From assembly GCA_020722885.1 (NCBI GenBank), contig DYJZ01000008.1, forward strand, positions 1 to 37,173: 37,173 nucleotides of DNA, given 5' to 3'. Position numbers and translations under genes: made by a program. Positions 14,634 through 22,723 of the stretch are shown one piece after another. How positions within the stretch are numbered: position 1 is the first letter of the stretch; each line of letters starts with the position of its first letter. The notes below the pieces were generated by a model. It saw only the letters and a list, made by a program, of their open reading frames with translations. It made no database searches and was not told the origin of the DNA. The DNA is from Thermoanaerobaculum aquaticum (GTDB lineage Bacteria; Acidobacteriota; UBA4820).

Positions 14634-16448
14634 TTAACTCCCGCTTTCAAGCAATCCACCTTTTAAATAAATCTTTTTCTGAATTTCTGACCACTTTTCA
14701 CTTTTTACGATCTCACCGTTTTCCCTCTTTATTTCTCCCTTTTCAAAATCAATCTCAATCATTTCGCCATCTTTAATTCCTTTGTCAATCAGGTCACTAA
14801 TAACTACAGGGAAACCAGAATTTATTGCATTTCTTTCATATATTGCCCCAAAACTTTTTGCTACAATGGCGCCAATTTTTAAGGCTTTAAAACAATCAAC
14901 CGCCTGCTGCCTGGAGGAACCTGCGCCAAAATTCTGTGAAGTAACTATTATATCACCCTCTTTTGCTCTTTCAGGAAAATCTTCATATCCGTTAAGATTT
15001 CCAAAAGTGTACTGTCCCATTTCCTCTATCTTTGTTATTGCAAGATGTTTGTTGTGGAAAATCATATCTGTATCAATGTTGTCTTTTTTTATAACCCAGA
15101 CTCTTCCTTTTATTTTCATTTGTTTGGACTTTATTTTTACAAACTCTTTTTTCTCCTCAGATTTCTTTTCTGAAGTTGGTGGAATAACTTTGAACTCTAT
15201 TTTTTTATCAATATTAGAAGGATCTGTTATAAATCCTGCAACAGCTGAGGCTGCTGCAACTCCTGGACTGGCAAGGTAAACATACCCTTTACCCTGTTTT
15301 CCTAAAAAATTTCTGTTACCAGTAGAAACGGTAACCTCATTGGGACCGTTTTGTCCAACCTGTCCTGCCGCACATCCTCCGCAACCAGCATTGGAAATGA
15401 GTGCTCCTGCATCTTTGAAAATTTTGAACAATCCTTCATCCATAGCTTTTTTCCAGACTTCATCGGTTGATGGAACAATTTTTAGAACAACACCCTCTGC
15501 AACCTTTCTGTTTTTAAGAATTGTGGCTGTTTTTCTTAAATCTTCGATTCTTCCATTTGTACAGGAGCCGATAAAAACACTATCAACTTTTGTCCCTCTA
15601 ACTTCGCTTAAACAAACAGCATCTTCAGGATGGCCCGGTCTTGAAATCATAGGTTCCGCTCTCGAAATATCAATGACATCTGTAAAATGGTAACTGGCAT
15701 TTTCATCAGCATAAGCGGGCTCAAAATCTTTCTTTAAAGCCCTTTCTCTGCAGTAACTAATAATCTCCTCGTTTGGGGGAAAAAAGAGAATTATGGCTCC
15801 CATTTCGGTAGCCATTGAAGAAATTGTTATTCTTCCAGCAAGAGAAAGCCTGTCCACATAATCTCCGTAAACTTCTGCAGATAAGCCCAAAAGGCCGTTT
15901 GCACCATAATGTTTAAGAAGAAGAAGGGCAATATCTTTAGGTTCAACCTCTTTTTCTGGCATTCCTTTAAGAGTAATTTTTATGCTTTTTGGAATTTTGA
16001 ACCAAACTTTTCCGGAGGTGAAAGCTGCTGCAATATCTATATCTCCCATTCCCTGACCAAAAGCACCTATTGCTCCAAGTATGTTTGCATGGGAATCTGT
16101 GGAAACAAATGTTGATGATGGATAGGCAAGCCCTTTCTCTATTGCGAGGTGCGTGCCGATACCTGCATTTATATCATAAACTTTTATTCCCCTTTTTCTT
16201 GCGAAAAGTCTGCATTTATGCTGATTTTCTGCGTATTTCTGATCTGAGCCGGTTGGATTGCAATCAAATGTAAAAAAAGTCTTTGATGGATCATCTATTT
16301 CCAAACCATTTTCCTCAATATGTTTTACAACATTTGCGCCGCCAAAATCTCTTGCAACCCTTGCGTCTATTTCGACATTTACTATCTCTCCCGCCTCAAC
16401 CTTTTCTTTTTTGCTATGAAGAGCGATGATTTTTTCAATAACAGTCAT
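14634..16448 (-). CDS. Single-chain aconitase-like hydro-lyase (LeuC-LeuD fusion type)
   Basis: 604 residues in which a LeuC-type catalytic part (about 1-415) is joined directly to a LeuD-type swivel part (about 445-604), unlike the roughly 900-residue AcnA or AcnB. Visible motifs are TFDCNPTGSDQKY, AGIGTHLAIEKG, STDSHANILGAIGAFGQGMG, the cluster ligands FIGSCTNGR and NAGCGGCAAGQ, STGNRNFLGKQG, and in the swivel part DNIDTDMIFHNKH and SQNFGAGSSRQQAVDC. A lysine/glutamate-rich linker of about 25 residues joins the parts. Proteins of this build have been annotated as aconitase. With CitF and CitD-CitE in the operon, citrate-isocitrate isomerisation is the simplest idea, but not proven. It starts one base after the HD gene. 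Confidence 0.9.
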   Translation of the reverse strand: MTVIEKIIALHSKKEKVEAGEIVNVEIDARVARDFGGANVVKHIEENGLEIDDPSKTFFTFDCNPTGSDQKYAENQHKCRLFARKRGIKVYDINAGIGTHLAIEKGLAYPSSTFVSTDSHANILGAIGAFGQGMGDIDIAAAFTSGKVWFKIPKSIKITLKGMPEKEVEPKDIALLLLKHYGANGLLGLSAEVYGDYVDRLSLAGRITISSMATEMGAIILFFPPNEEIISYCRERALKKDFEPAYADENASYHFTDVIDISRAEPMISRPGHPEDAVCLSEVRGTKVDSVFIGSCTNGRIEDLRKTATILKNRKVAEGVVLKIVPSTDEVWKKAMDEGLFKIFKDAGALISNAGCGGCAAGQVGQNGPNEVTVSTGNRNFLGKQGKGYVYLASPGVAAASAVAGFITDPSNIDKKIEFKVIPPTSEKKSEEKKEFVKIKSKQMKIKGRVWVIKKDNIDTDMIFHNKHLAITKIEEMGQYTFGNLNGYEDFPERAKEGDIIVTSQNFGAGSSRQQAVDCFKALKIGAIVAKSFGAIYERNAINSGFPVVISDLIDKGIKDGEMIEIDFEKGEIKRENGEIVKSEKWSEIQKKIYLKGGLLESGS

Positions 16449-16449
16449 T

Positions 16450-17034
16450 TCAATCTCCGATTAAAATTCCTTTTTCAAACATTACAAGAGGATCAAATGT
16501 GGCAAAATCAGCTTGATGGATAAATATTGTCTCAACAATTTTTGGTGCTCCCTCACCCTCTTTTGCATGACAGGCTATGATATTAAGAATCTCATCGGGA
16601 ACACCAGCCTCTGAAGCAATTACTATACCGGACATTGGATGGCGAAGGAGTTTTCCATTTCTACTTTTTCTGTAACCCCCCTTTCCGTCGGGTTCTATTT
16701 CAAGGATTTTTCCAACATCGTGTAATAATGCTCCCGCTATCAACCTGTCAAAATTAATTTTATAAGGAAGATTTTTAAAATACTTTTCCTGAGCCTTTGC
16801 CAGATGGTATGCTCCTGATGTTACTGCAAGTGTGTGGTCGATGAAGGTTATTCCCCTGCAATCAGTAAGGATTGAAAAAGGCATTTTAACCACTTCTTCA
16901 ATTCCCCTGAATTTGCTTCTTTTAATAGCTATTTCGTAAGTTTTTATTACAGACTCTTTTAATTTTTTGCTTTCAATTTTCATAAGCCATTCTTTAAAAA
17001 TTTTCTCAATTTCCTTTTTCAAATTTTTTTTCAT
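16450..17034 (-). CDS. HD-domain phosphohydrolase-like protein
   Basis: 194 residues from the ATG at 17034, which has AAGGAG upstream; the frame open to 17118 has no ribosome site and reads through the promoter. The metal-binding HD pattern is clear: DHTLAVTSGAYHLA, GALLHDVGK, RHPMSGIVIA and NIIACHAKEGEG, followed by FIHQADFATFD. It is cytoplasmic. HD proteins cleave phosphate mono- or diesters, for example nucleotides. It is the first gene of the operon and is joined to the aconitase-like gene by one base. A role in cofactor repair, or in making or removing the lyase prosthetic group, is possible but only a guess. Confidence 0.85.
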   Translation of the reverse strand: MKKNLKKEIEKIFKEWLMKIESKKLKESVIKTYEIAIKRSKFRGIEEVVKMPFSILTDCRGITFIDHTLAVTSGAYHLAKAQEKYFKNLPYKINFDRLIAGALLHDVGKILEIEPDGKGGYRKSRNGKLLRHPMSGIVIASEAGVPDEILNIIACHAKEGEGAPKIVETIFIHQADFATFDPLVMFEKGILIGD

Positions 17035-17061
17035 CAAAAACTCCTTCTTCCTAAACAATAT

Positions 17062-17092
17062 TTTGCCATTTGAAATTAACTTTGGCAAATGG
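17062..17092. promoter_or_regulatory. Inverted-repeat operator candidate in a divergent promoter region
   Basis: Two interleaved seven-base inverted repeats: TTTGCCA (17062-17068) with TGGCAAA (17083-17089), and CCATTTG (17066-17072) with CAAATGG (17086-17092). The element covers the -35 box and spacer of the plus promoter and touches the -10 box of the minus promoter, so one dimeric regulator could control both the operon and the membrane protein gene. Confidence 0.55.
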
Positions 17093-17098
17093 TATAAA
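17070..17098 (+). promoter_or_regulatory. Promoter of the small membrane protein gene
   Basis: A -35 box TTGAAA (17070-17075) and a -10 box TATAAA (17093-17098) with exactly 17 bases between them, about 60 bases before the start codon at 17159. It overlaps the candidate minus-strand promoter. Confidence 0.6.
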
Positions 17099-17118
17099 TA
17101 AAGTGGTAAAAAATACAA
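17091..17118 (-). promoter_or_regulatory. Possible promoter of the HD-aconitase-citrate lyase operon
   Basis: On the minus strand a -35 box TTGTAT (17113-17118) and a -10 box TATACC (17091-17096) are 16 bases apart. The -10 box overlaps the plus-strand -10 box, so RNA polymerase could occupy only one of the two promoters at a time. Confidence 0.4.
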
Positions 17119-17158
17119 TGGAAGCTATAAATTTGAAAGGATAGAAAAGGAGGCAAAA

Positions 17159-17584
17159 ATGTTTTTTGAGCTTTTAGCTTCAACTTTTATTGTTGCAGTG
17201 CTAACTTCAACTATAGGAGTGCTTCTCTTTTATAAGCCTATTAAAAAAGTTTTAGGAAGGCTTGTTTCAGAGGAACTTGCTTCAGTGTGGCAAAGGTATG
17301 TCCTTTTTGCAATCTATGCTGTTGGAATTTCAGGGGGCATAAGAGTCTGGGAACTGGATAGATATATAACACCTGATATGAATGGTTCTATTCTTCAACT
17401 TGACGAAGACAGATGGGTATTTGAGATTTACAAGACTATTATAGGCTCTCTTCAGAGCATAGCATGGTTGCTTTTCGTTTTCTTTCTGTTTGCTTTAATT
17501 GCTTATGTTGTGGTTAGAGGTTTTGAGTTAAAGAAGAGCCTAGAAAAAAGTGAGAATGGGGAAACTAAAAATTTAACTAAATAA
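17159..17584 (+). CDS. Small integral membrane protein of unknown function
   Basis: 141 residues that I do not recognise. Three hydrophobic segments are visible, at about 4-24 (LLASTFIVAVLTSTIGVLLF), 47-62 (the YVLFAIYAVGISGGI region) and 94-117 (SIAWLLFVFFLFALIAYVVV). The charged C-terminal tail (KKSLEKSENGETKN) is probably cytoplasmic. A conserved-looking amphipathic part, RVWELDRYITPDMNG, lies between the second and third segments. The start has AAGGAGGC at good spacing. It is transcribed away from the hydro-lyase operon from an overlapping promoter, which hints at a linked role such as transport or sensing. Repeat C begins seven bases after its stop. Confidence 0.75.
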   Translation: MFFELLASTFIVAVLTSTIGVLLFYKPIKKVLGRLVSEELASVWQRYVLFAIYAVGISGGIRVWELDRYITPDMNGSILQLDEDRWVFEIYKTIIGSLQSIAWLLFVFFLFALIAYVVVRGFELKKSLEKSENGETKNLTK

Positions 17585-17590
17585 ATAGAC

Positions 17591-17645
17591 CACATCTGTC
17601 CAAAATAAATTTTGACATAAACGTGTAAGAAGTCAAGAGCAAAAG
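17591..17645 (+). repeat. Dispersed repeat C, copy 2
   Basis: Matches 9506-9560: the first 30 bases are identical and the AAGAAGTCAAG block is shared. It lies directly behind the membrane protein gene and ahead of an inverted copy of repeat B. Confidence 0.75.
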
Positions 17646-17690
17646 TGTCAAGACTATTTAGAAATACTCCGTTGTGAGTGCTCACAAACC

Positions 17691-17742
17691 GTGTCATTGC
17701 GAGCCCTTCTTCGAAGTCTCCTCAGGCGAAGCAATCTCCCTC
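17691..17742 (-). repeat. Repeat B, single inverted copy
   Basis: Read on the minus strand it has the AGGGAGATTGCTTCGCCTGA beginning and the GGCTCGCAATGACAC end, very close to the first unit of the array at 9261. The stem ends ATTGC/GCAAT and CTTCG/CGAAG are kept. Confidence 0.8.
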
Positions 17743-17828
17743 TTGCTCACAAAGCCGAAACGGAGAGCCTTAGAGGGGTGTTCAATAGGGGTTTGCAAAA
17801 ATTATTTAATCTTTTTGCGGTTTTTCCA

Positions 17829-17890
17829 CTTCCGTTTTAGAGGACATTTCTAATTAGTTTAAATAAGAACATTATCATATAGTTATGACA
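17829..17890 (+). repeat. Dispersed repeat A, copy 2
   Basis: Nearly identical to window positions 1-60, including two spaced copies of the (G/A)ACATT motif and the end AGTTATGACA. As with copy 1, a plus-strand gene begins about 90 bases downstream. The bases between repeat and gene hold an AT-rich near-perfect hairpin around 17915-17952 that is not a convincing terminator. Other parts of the 17585-17982 gap show nothing further. Confidence 0.75.
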
Positions 17891-17982
17891 AAGTTTTTCC
17901 CAAAAGTTGAATTTTTTTTCAAAAAGAGTAAAATTACTCTTTTGAAAAAGTCTTTTTAGGGGGCAACCCATAGGGAGTTAAG

Positions 17983-18954
17983 ATGAACGGTTCTAATTTC
18001 AAGGCAATCGGAGTGAATCTTTTTACGAGATGCCCTTCAAATCCCATAGTTACAACGCATAATCTTCCTTACCCTGCAAATTCAATTTTTAATGCAGGAG
18101 CTGCACTTGTTGACGGGTGGACTGTTCTTCTTGCAAGGGTTGAAGATATGAGGGGTATCAGCCACCTGACTGTTTTGAGAAGCAAAGACGGCATTTCAAA
18201 CTGGATAGCAGATGGAAAGCCCTCTTTTCCACCCGACCCTGAAAAGTGTCCGGAAGAACTCTGGGGGATAGAGGATCCAAGAATAACTTTTCTGGAGGAG
18301 CTCCAGGTTTTTGCAATCTGCTATACCGCCTATTCAAGAAGGGGTCCGCAGGTTTCACTTGCTTTCACTAAGGATTTCAAAACCTTTGAAAGAAAAGGGG
18401 TGATTCTTCCCCCTGAGGACAAAAATGCCTCCCTGTTTCCCTGTAAGTTCAATGATAATTATGCAGTTCTCCACAGACCTGTTGCTGTGGGACAGGATTC
18501 TAACATCTGGATATCATTTTCAACAGATTTAAGGCGGTGGGGAGACCACAGTATGATTCTTGAATGCAGAAGAGGGGCATGGTGGGATAGTCACAGAATA
18601 GGTGCCTGTCCTCCTCCTCTCAGAACCGAAAAGGGGTGGCTCCTTGTTTATCACGGCGTAAGAAGCACTGTTTCAGGAGCGATATACAGACTTGGTTTAG
18701 CCCTTCTTGATTTAAATGACCCGACAAAGGTTTTAAGAAGGTCTGATGAATGGATATTTGGCCCCTCCGAGCCCTATGAACTTATTGGAGATGTTCATAA
18801 TGTAGTGTTTCCTTGCGGGTGGATTTATGAGGAGGAAAGCAGAAGAATAAGGCTCTACTACGGTGCAGCAGACACATCCATAGGACTTGCCACAGCAAAT
18901 CTCGACGAAATTCTCGAATACCTTGAAACCTGTCCCCAGCCGAAGCAACAGTAA
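17983..18954 (+). CDS. Glycoside hydrolase family 130 protein (mannoside phosphorylase-like)
   Basis: 323 residues, a single five-bladed-propeller GH130 domain without signal peptide. Family hallmarks seen in order are NPI near residue 21, FNAGAALVDG, ARVEDMRGISHLTVLRSKDG, GIEDPRITFLEE, CYTAYSRRGPQVSLAFTKDF, HRPV, GAWWDSHRIGACPPPLRTEKG, LLVYHGV, YRLGLALLDLNDPTKVL and YYGAADTSIGLA. GH130 enzymes phosphorolyse or hydrolyse beta-mannosides and related linkages in the cytoplasm. Which linkage is used cannot be told here. The start follows GGGAG at good spacing. The gene stands alone, with repeats upstream and a convergent neighbour downstream. Confidence 0.92.
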   Translation: MNGSNFKAIGVNLFTRCPSNPIVTTHNLPYPANSIFNAGAALVDGWTVLLARVEDMRGISHLTVLRSKDGISNWIADGKPSFPPDPEKCPEELWGIEDPRITFLEELQVFAICYTAYSRRGPQVSLAFTKDFKTFERKGVILPPEDKNASLFPCKFNDNYAVLHRPVAVGQDSNIWISFSTDLRRWGDHSMILECRRGAWWDSHRIGACPPPLRTEKGWLLVYHGVRSTVSGAIYRLGLALLDLNDPTKVLRRSDEWIFGPSEPYELIGDVHNVVFPCGWIYEEESRRIRLYYGAADTSIGLATANLDEILEYLETCPQPKQQ

Positions 18955-18992
18955 AATAATGCAATTAGAACAGGTGAGTGGGCGAGGAAATT

Positions 18993-20012
18993 TTATCCAT
19001 TCAGACTTGAAACTTCCTGAAATTTGATTTTTCCAAAAATTAGATATAAGCTGCCCCAGATAATTGCAGGTAGAAACATCATTGCGTGTCCTAAAATGGC
19101 TACGGAAACGGCGGTTTCCTCGCCCAATCCATAAAAAACAACGAGCGCTATATATATCGCTTTATGAACTCCGCCAACACCTCCAGGTGTTGGAATTGAT
19201 GCGCCTATTGAGACAAGTGAAAGAATCAAAAATGCAGAACCCCATGGAAGTTTAATTCCCACAGCCCTTGGAGCAAAGTAGCATGTCAGGGAAACAAAAC
19301 CCCATGCAAGAAGTGAAATAAAAACAAGAAGAATTATCATCCTTTTCTTTCGAAAACTTAAAAGTCCATCGGCAAAGATAAAAAAGTGTTTTACAATCTT
19401 GCCTAACATTGGTGATTTCAAAAGGTATTCGCTCTTCCTGGCTTTGTCCTCAAAACTATTTTTTCTTTTAGCAAACCACAGGAGGAAAATTATTGCCACC
19501 AGAGAGAGTGCAAAGATCAGAATGGAGATTTTGTTGAGCATCGAAATGTAAACACCGGCATCCTGAGAGACATTTTTAGTTCCTAAGAGAATAAAAATAA
19601 ACCAGAAAGAAACAAGCGCGATTAGATCAAGACCTCTTTCAAGAATTACAGAAGCGGCAGATGTTGTTAGCGGAACTCCTTCCCACCTTGAAAAAAGAAT
19701 GGGCCTTAGAACTTCCCCCAGTTTGGCGGGTGCCACTCCGGATACAGCAAAAGAAACGACTGTGGCTTTTAAAAGATTTGCGCTTGATAGCTTTCTTTCA
19801 AGTGGAAGAAGAAGCAACTTCCAGCGAAGAACACGGGTTAAAATAAAAAGAATTTCTCCAAAAACAGCCAGAGTGACGAAATAAAAATTCGCTTTTTTAA
19901 GTTCGTTAAAAACTTCCTGCCAGTTTGCCTTATAGGCGAAATGGTAAAAAAGCAAAATTCCAAGAATTATGCTGAATCCCCAGATGAGGAAGTTTTTTAA
20001 TTTTTTGCTCAA
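18993..20012 (-). CDS. Flippase-like membrane protein (UPF0104 / LPG synthase TM family)
   Basis: 339 residues with about eight hydrophobic helices. Family motifs are SGVAPAKLGEVLRP (about residue 90), SVILERGLDLIAL and the late ASIPTPGGVGGVHKA segment. The family includes the N-terminal membrane part of MprF and archaeal AglD relatives; members are thought to move lipid-linked substrates or lipids across the membrane. The aminoacyl-transferase half of MprF is absent, so no lysyl-lipid synthesis is implied. It starts three bases after the CheW-like gene and is the last gene of the six-gene operon. Confidence 0.88.
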   Translation of the reverse strand: MSKKLKNFLIWGFSIILGILLFYHFAYKANWQEVFNELKKANFYFVTLAVFGEILFILTRVLRWKLLLLPLERKLSSANLLKATVVSFAVSGVAPAKLGEVLRPILFSRWEGVPLTTSAASVILERGLDLIALVSFWFIFILLGTKNVSQDAGVYISMLNKISILIFALSLVAIIFLLWFAKRKNSFEDKARKSEYLLKSPMLGKIVKHFFIFADGLLSFRKKRMIILLVFISLLAWGFVSLTCYFAPRAVGIKLPWGSAFLILSLVSIGASIPTPGGVGGVHKAIYIALVVFYGLGEETAVSVAILGHAMMFLPAIIWGSLYLIFGKIKFQEVSSLNG

Positions 20013-20015
20013 TTC

Positions 20016-20546
20016 CTATTCTTTCTCTTTTGAGTTTTCTTCATAAGGCGGGAAATGAGTTTCAAGCATTTTATATTCCTTTGTGCTGAGAAGGTTTTTA
20101 GGATTCAGTATGTAATAAAGCATGTCTCTCACAAGAACCATTCCTTCCATAAAAGGAAGAATAGTCTGATGAATTACTAAAGGGGTCGGCTTAATCTCTT
20201 TTGGAGAGGTTGCAAAAACCTCCGTAACTCTGTCGACAAGAATTCCAAGCATCTGGTTTGAAATTGTCAGAACAACTATCCGCCCTTGTTTAGGATGAAC
20301 CGTTCCGAGTGAAAATCTCTCTTTTAAGTCAAGAATTGGAAGAATTGTGCCTCTTAACTCGATAACGCCTTTTAAGAAGGTGGGAGTTTGAGGGAGGGTA
20401 AAAATCTTCGGGATTTTAAGAATCTCCTTTATGTAGTTTATGTGAAAACAGTAAGCCTGATCGGAGGCCATAAATCCCAGAAATAAAATTTCTTCTTCTT
20501 TTTTTAAAGACTTTATTTGACTTGGTGCAAATGTGAATTCAACCAT
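20016..20546 (-). CDS. cheW: CheW-like chemotaxis coupling protein
   Basis: 176 residues with one CheW domain: EILFLGFMASDQAYCFHINYIKEIL, the LPQTPTFLKGVIELRGTILPILDLKERF block that is the most conserved part of CheW, and later MLGILVDRVTEVF. CheW proteins link chemoreceptors to the histidine kinase CheA. It is a little longer than E. coli CheW, with an acidic C-terminal tail. Its start overlaps the receptor gene stop by one base (TAATG), so it is probably the dedicated coupler of that receptor. No cheA, cheY or other chemotaxis gene is in the window, so it must act with a core set encoded elsewhere. Confidence 0.9.
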   Translation of the reverse strand: MVEFTFAPSQIKSLKKEEEILFLGFMASDQAYCFHINYIKEILKIPKIFTLPQTPTFLKGVIELRGTILPILDLKERFSLGTVHPKQGRIVVLTISNQMLGILVDRVTEVFATSPKEIKPTPLVIHQTILPFMEGMVLVRDMLYYILNPKNLLSTKEYKMLETHFPPYEENSKEKE

Positions 20547-22723
20547 TATTGTCCCTGTATTTTAAAGTGGGCGATTTCCTTTCCTGCCTCTTCAGCCCTC
20601 TGGGCAAGAACTTCGACTTTTTCACTCGCTTTCTTGATCAGAAGCTCATTTTCTTTTGAAATTGTCCTGAATGCGGTGACAGAAGACTCAACTCCAAGAG
20701 CCGCCTCTTTCTGGTTTTTGGTGAGGTTTAAAACACTTCCTACCGAAGATGTAAGTTTATCCATCGCTTTTCTTATAAGGGATGAGCCTAAACTTTGCTC
20801 TCTTGTTGCTCTTTTCACCTCGTCGGAAAGAGCCCTTATTTTGTTCACGGCTTTGAGAATCTGGTCGCTTCCTATGCTCTGTTCTTTTGTGGCTCTGCTC
20901 AATTGATGAGCCTGATCTCTCAACTGTTCTATAGAACGAAGGACAGAAGCAGTTCCTTTGCTCTGCTCCTGAATAGATCTGTTTATCTCCTGAGTCATCA
21001 TAACTGCAGGCTGGACGCTTTTTTGAATTCTTCTAAATGAACTTGCTGTTGCTTCGGATGCCTTGACTGTTTCTTCTACAAGAGATGATTGGGAGTTAAC
21101 GAGGTCAACTGCCCTTGTGACCTCCTGCTGAACCGTGTCAATCAGGGTCGCAATTTCTCTTGTTGAAACAGATGTCTTTTCCGCGAGGCTTCTGATCTCC
21201 CCGGCAACTACCGAAAAAGCTTTTCCCTGCTCCCCTGCCTGGGCTGCAATTATGGCAGCATTCAAAGCAAGAAGGTGGGTCTGCTCCATAACTTCATCGA
21301 TTACACCCAAAATATTCCCGATCTCTTCACTTCTTTTTCCAAGATTTTTCATCGCCTGAGTGACTGTCATAAATGAACCTTGAAGCTGAGTGATTGTGCT
21401 TGCAGTGTGTTCAACAACCTCAACCCCGCTTGCTGCCTCCTGAGACGCCGTTTCAACAGATTGCCTTGTTGAAGATGAATTTTGTTCTATTTGTCTTATG
21501 GAAGTTTCCATCTCGGTAATGGCTGAGGAAGTATCTTCAATAAACTTGTTTATCTGGTCTGCAGATGCGTCTATTTCCTTAATTGCCTGACCATTTTCAG
21601 CGAGTGTCGTTGCAGAAGTATTCACAGCTTCAGTGAGGCCGTCCGCACTGTTTGCTATCTGGTCAATGCTCGCTATCATTTCAAGAACTGAAGAACTGAC
21701 TTCTTCTGCCAATGCGGCAAGACCTTCCATATGTTCCGAAACTGCTTTAACAGATTTTTGAATTGAGGAAATGTTGTTGGCGACAACCTCCGTTGCTTCT
21801 GATTGCTTGTTAGTGTTCTCAATTGTTTTAAGGAGTTGCTTCCTTACGGCTGTAGTGTCAACTTCCACTTTTGAAAATGCATCTCTGATTCTTCTGATAG
21901 TCGAAGCGAGCTGAAGGGACATTAGCTTAAAAGCGGAAAACAACTGCCCTATTTCCCCTTTTGTCTCAACAGTGCCCTTAAATTCTGTAAGGTCTCCTTC
22001 TGAAACCCTCTTTGCAAGCTCAATAGGGGCGCTGAAAGATTTAAGAAGATAATTTGAAAAAGCATAGGCAAAGGCACCTCCTGTTAATGTGGCGATGACA
22101 AGAAGAACAAGCCCCAGAAGAAGATAACTTCTCTGGAGGCTTTTTAAAGCATTCAACCCCACCAAAATTCTCACTTCACCAAGCCGAGCAGCTTTTTCTG
22201 ATGGTGCTTCCGCCGCAGGGGCAAATCCAAATTCGGGGCTTTCCTGCTGGACTTCCATTTTGCCCTGAATTGTTCCTGTTATAGCCATCACTTTTCCTGT
22301 TGAAGTCGAAACCATTTTTGTTGACACACTGCTTGAAGAATTTTTACCTATTATTTTTTCGGTAAGACCCTGTTCATCAATAGATTTTTGTAAGGGGCCA
22401 TGTCCAGCTATCAAAGAATTTGAAGAATCCACAAATTCAACCCAGAGTATATTTTTGTCAGACTCAACCATTCTTTTGGCAAGTTCAGGAATCGCTTTTT
22501 TGTTGAACTGAATGTCGTAAACAGTAGAACTGCTTACCATAGCAGCCAGACTCATATAGGACTCTTCCATCTGGGAAAGAGAAATGGCTTTTGCTCTCGA
22601 GTAAAAAACAAGGGCGAGCATAAGAGACAAAATAAAAGAGATTAGCACAATAATAGTTATAATTTGATTTCTTATGCTTCCGAAGAGAAGATTCTTGATG
22701 CTTTCTTTAAATTTATTATTCAT
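20546..22723 (-). CDS. Methyl-accepting chemotaxis protein with divergent tip
   Basis: 725 residues. A first membrane helix (about 18-42) and a second (about 203-228) enclose a periplasmic sensor of about 160 residues. A HAMP domain (about 229-285) and a long signalling coiled coil follow. The hairpin tip is recognisable (LLALNAAI, AGEQGK, FSVVAGEIRSLAEKT), but three positions that correspond to Tsr trimer contacts differ: His483 for Asn376, Ile492 for Glu385 and Gln495 for Arg388. Asn381 is kept. The gene overlaps the upstream binding-protein gene by eight bases and the cheW-like gene by one, so all three are coupled. The sensor domain itself I do not recognise. Confidence 0.93.
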   Translation of the reverse strand: MNNKFKESIKNLLFGSIRNQIITIIVLISFILSLMLALVFYSRAKAISLSQMEESYMSLAAMVSSSTVYDIQFNKKAIPELAKRMVESDKNILWVEFVDSSNSLIAGHGPLQKSIDEQGLTEKIIGKNSSSSVSTKMVSTSTGKVMAITGTIQGKMEVQQESPEFGFAPAAEAPSEKAARLGEVRILVGLNALKSLQRSYLLLGLVLLVIATLTGGAFAYAFSNYLLKSFSAPIELAKRVSEGDLTEFKGTVETKGEIGQLFSAFKLMSLQLASTIRRIRDAFSKVEVDTTAVRKQLLKTIENTNKQSEATEVVANNISSIQKSVKAVSEHMEGLAALAEEVSSSVLEMIASIDQIANSADGLTEAVNTSATTLAENGQAIKEIDASADQINKFIEDTSSAITEMETSIRQIEQNSSSTRQSVETASQEAASGVEVVEHTASTITQLQGSFMTVTQAMKNLGKRSEEIGNILGVIDEVMEQTHLLALNAAIIAAQAGEQGKAFSVVAGEIRSLAEKTSVSTREIATLIDTVQQEVTRAVDLVNSQSSLVEETVKASEATASSFRRIQKSVQPAVMMTQEINRSIQEQSKGTASVLRSIEQLRDQAHQLSRATKEQSIGSDQILKAVNKIRALSDEVKRATREQSLGSSLIRKAMDKLTSSVGSVLNLTKNQKEAALGVESSVTAFRTISKENELLIKKASEKVEVLAQRAEEAGKEIAHFKIQGQ

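Noticed and set aside
464-17034. Complete methylaspartate pathway of glutamate fermentation
   Set aside because: Only the hydro-lyase and lyase steps plus a cobalamin adenosyltransferase are visible; glutamate mutase and methylaspartate ammonia lyase are not in the window, so the pathway is only an option.
1-17890. Intact insertion sequence or composite transposon
   Set aside because: Repeat A copies lie in the same orientation, no transposase gene is between or beside them, and the genes between are ordinary chromosomal ones.
17915-17952. Terminator before the GH130 gene
   Set aside because: The near-perfect hairpin is made almost only of A and T, so it lacks the GC stem of a rho-independent terminator.
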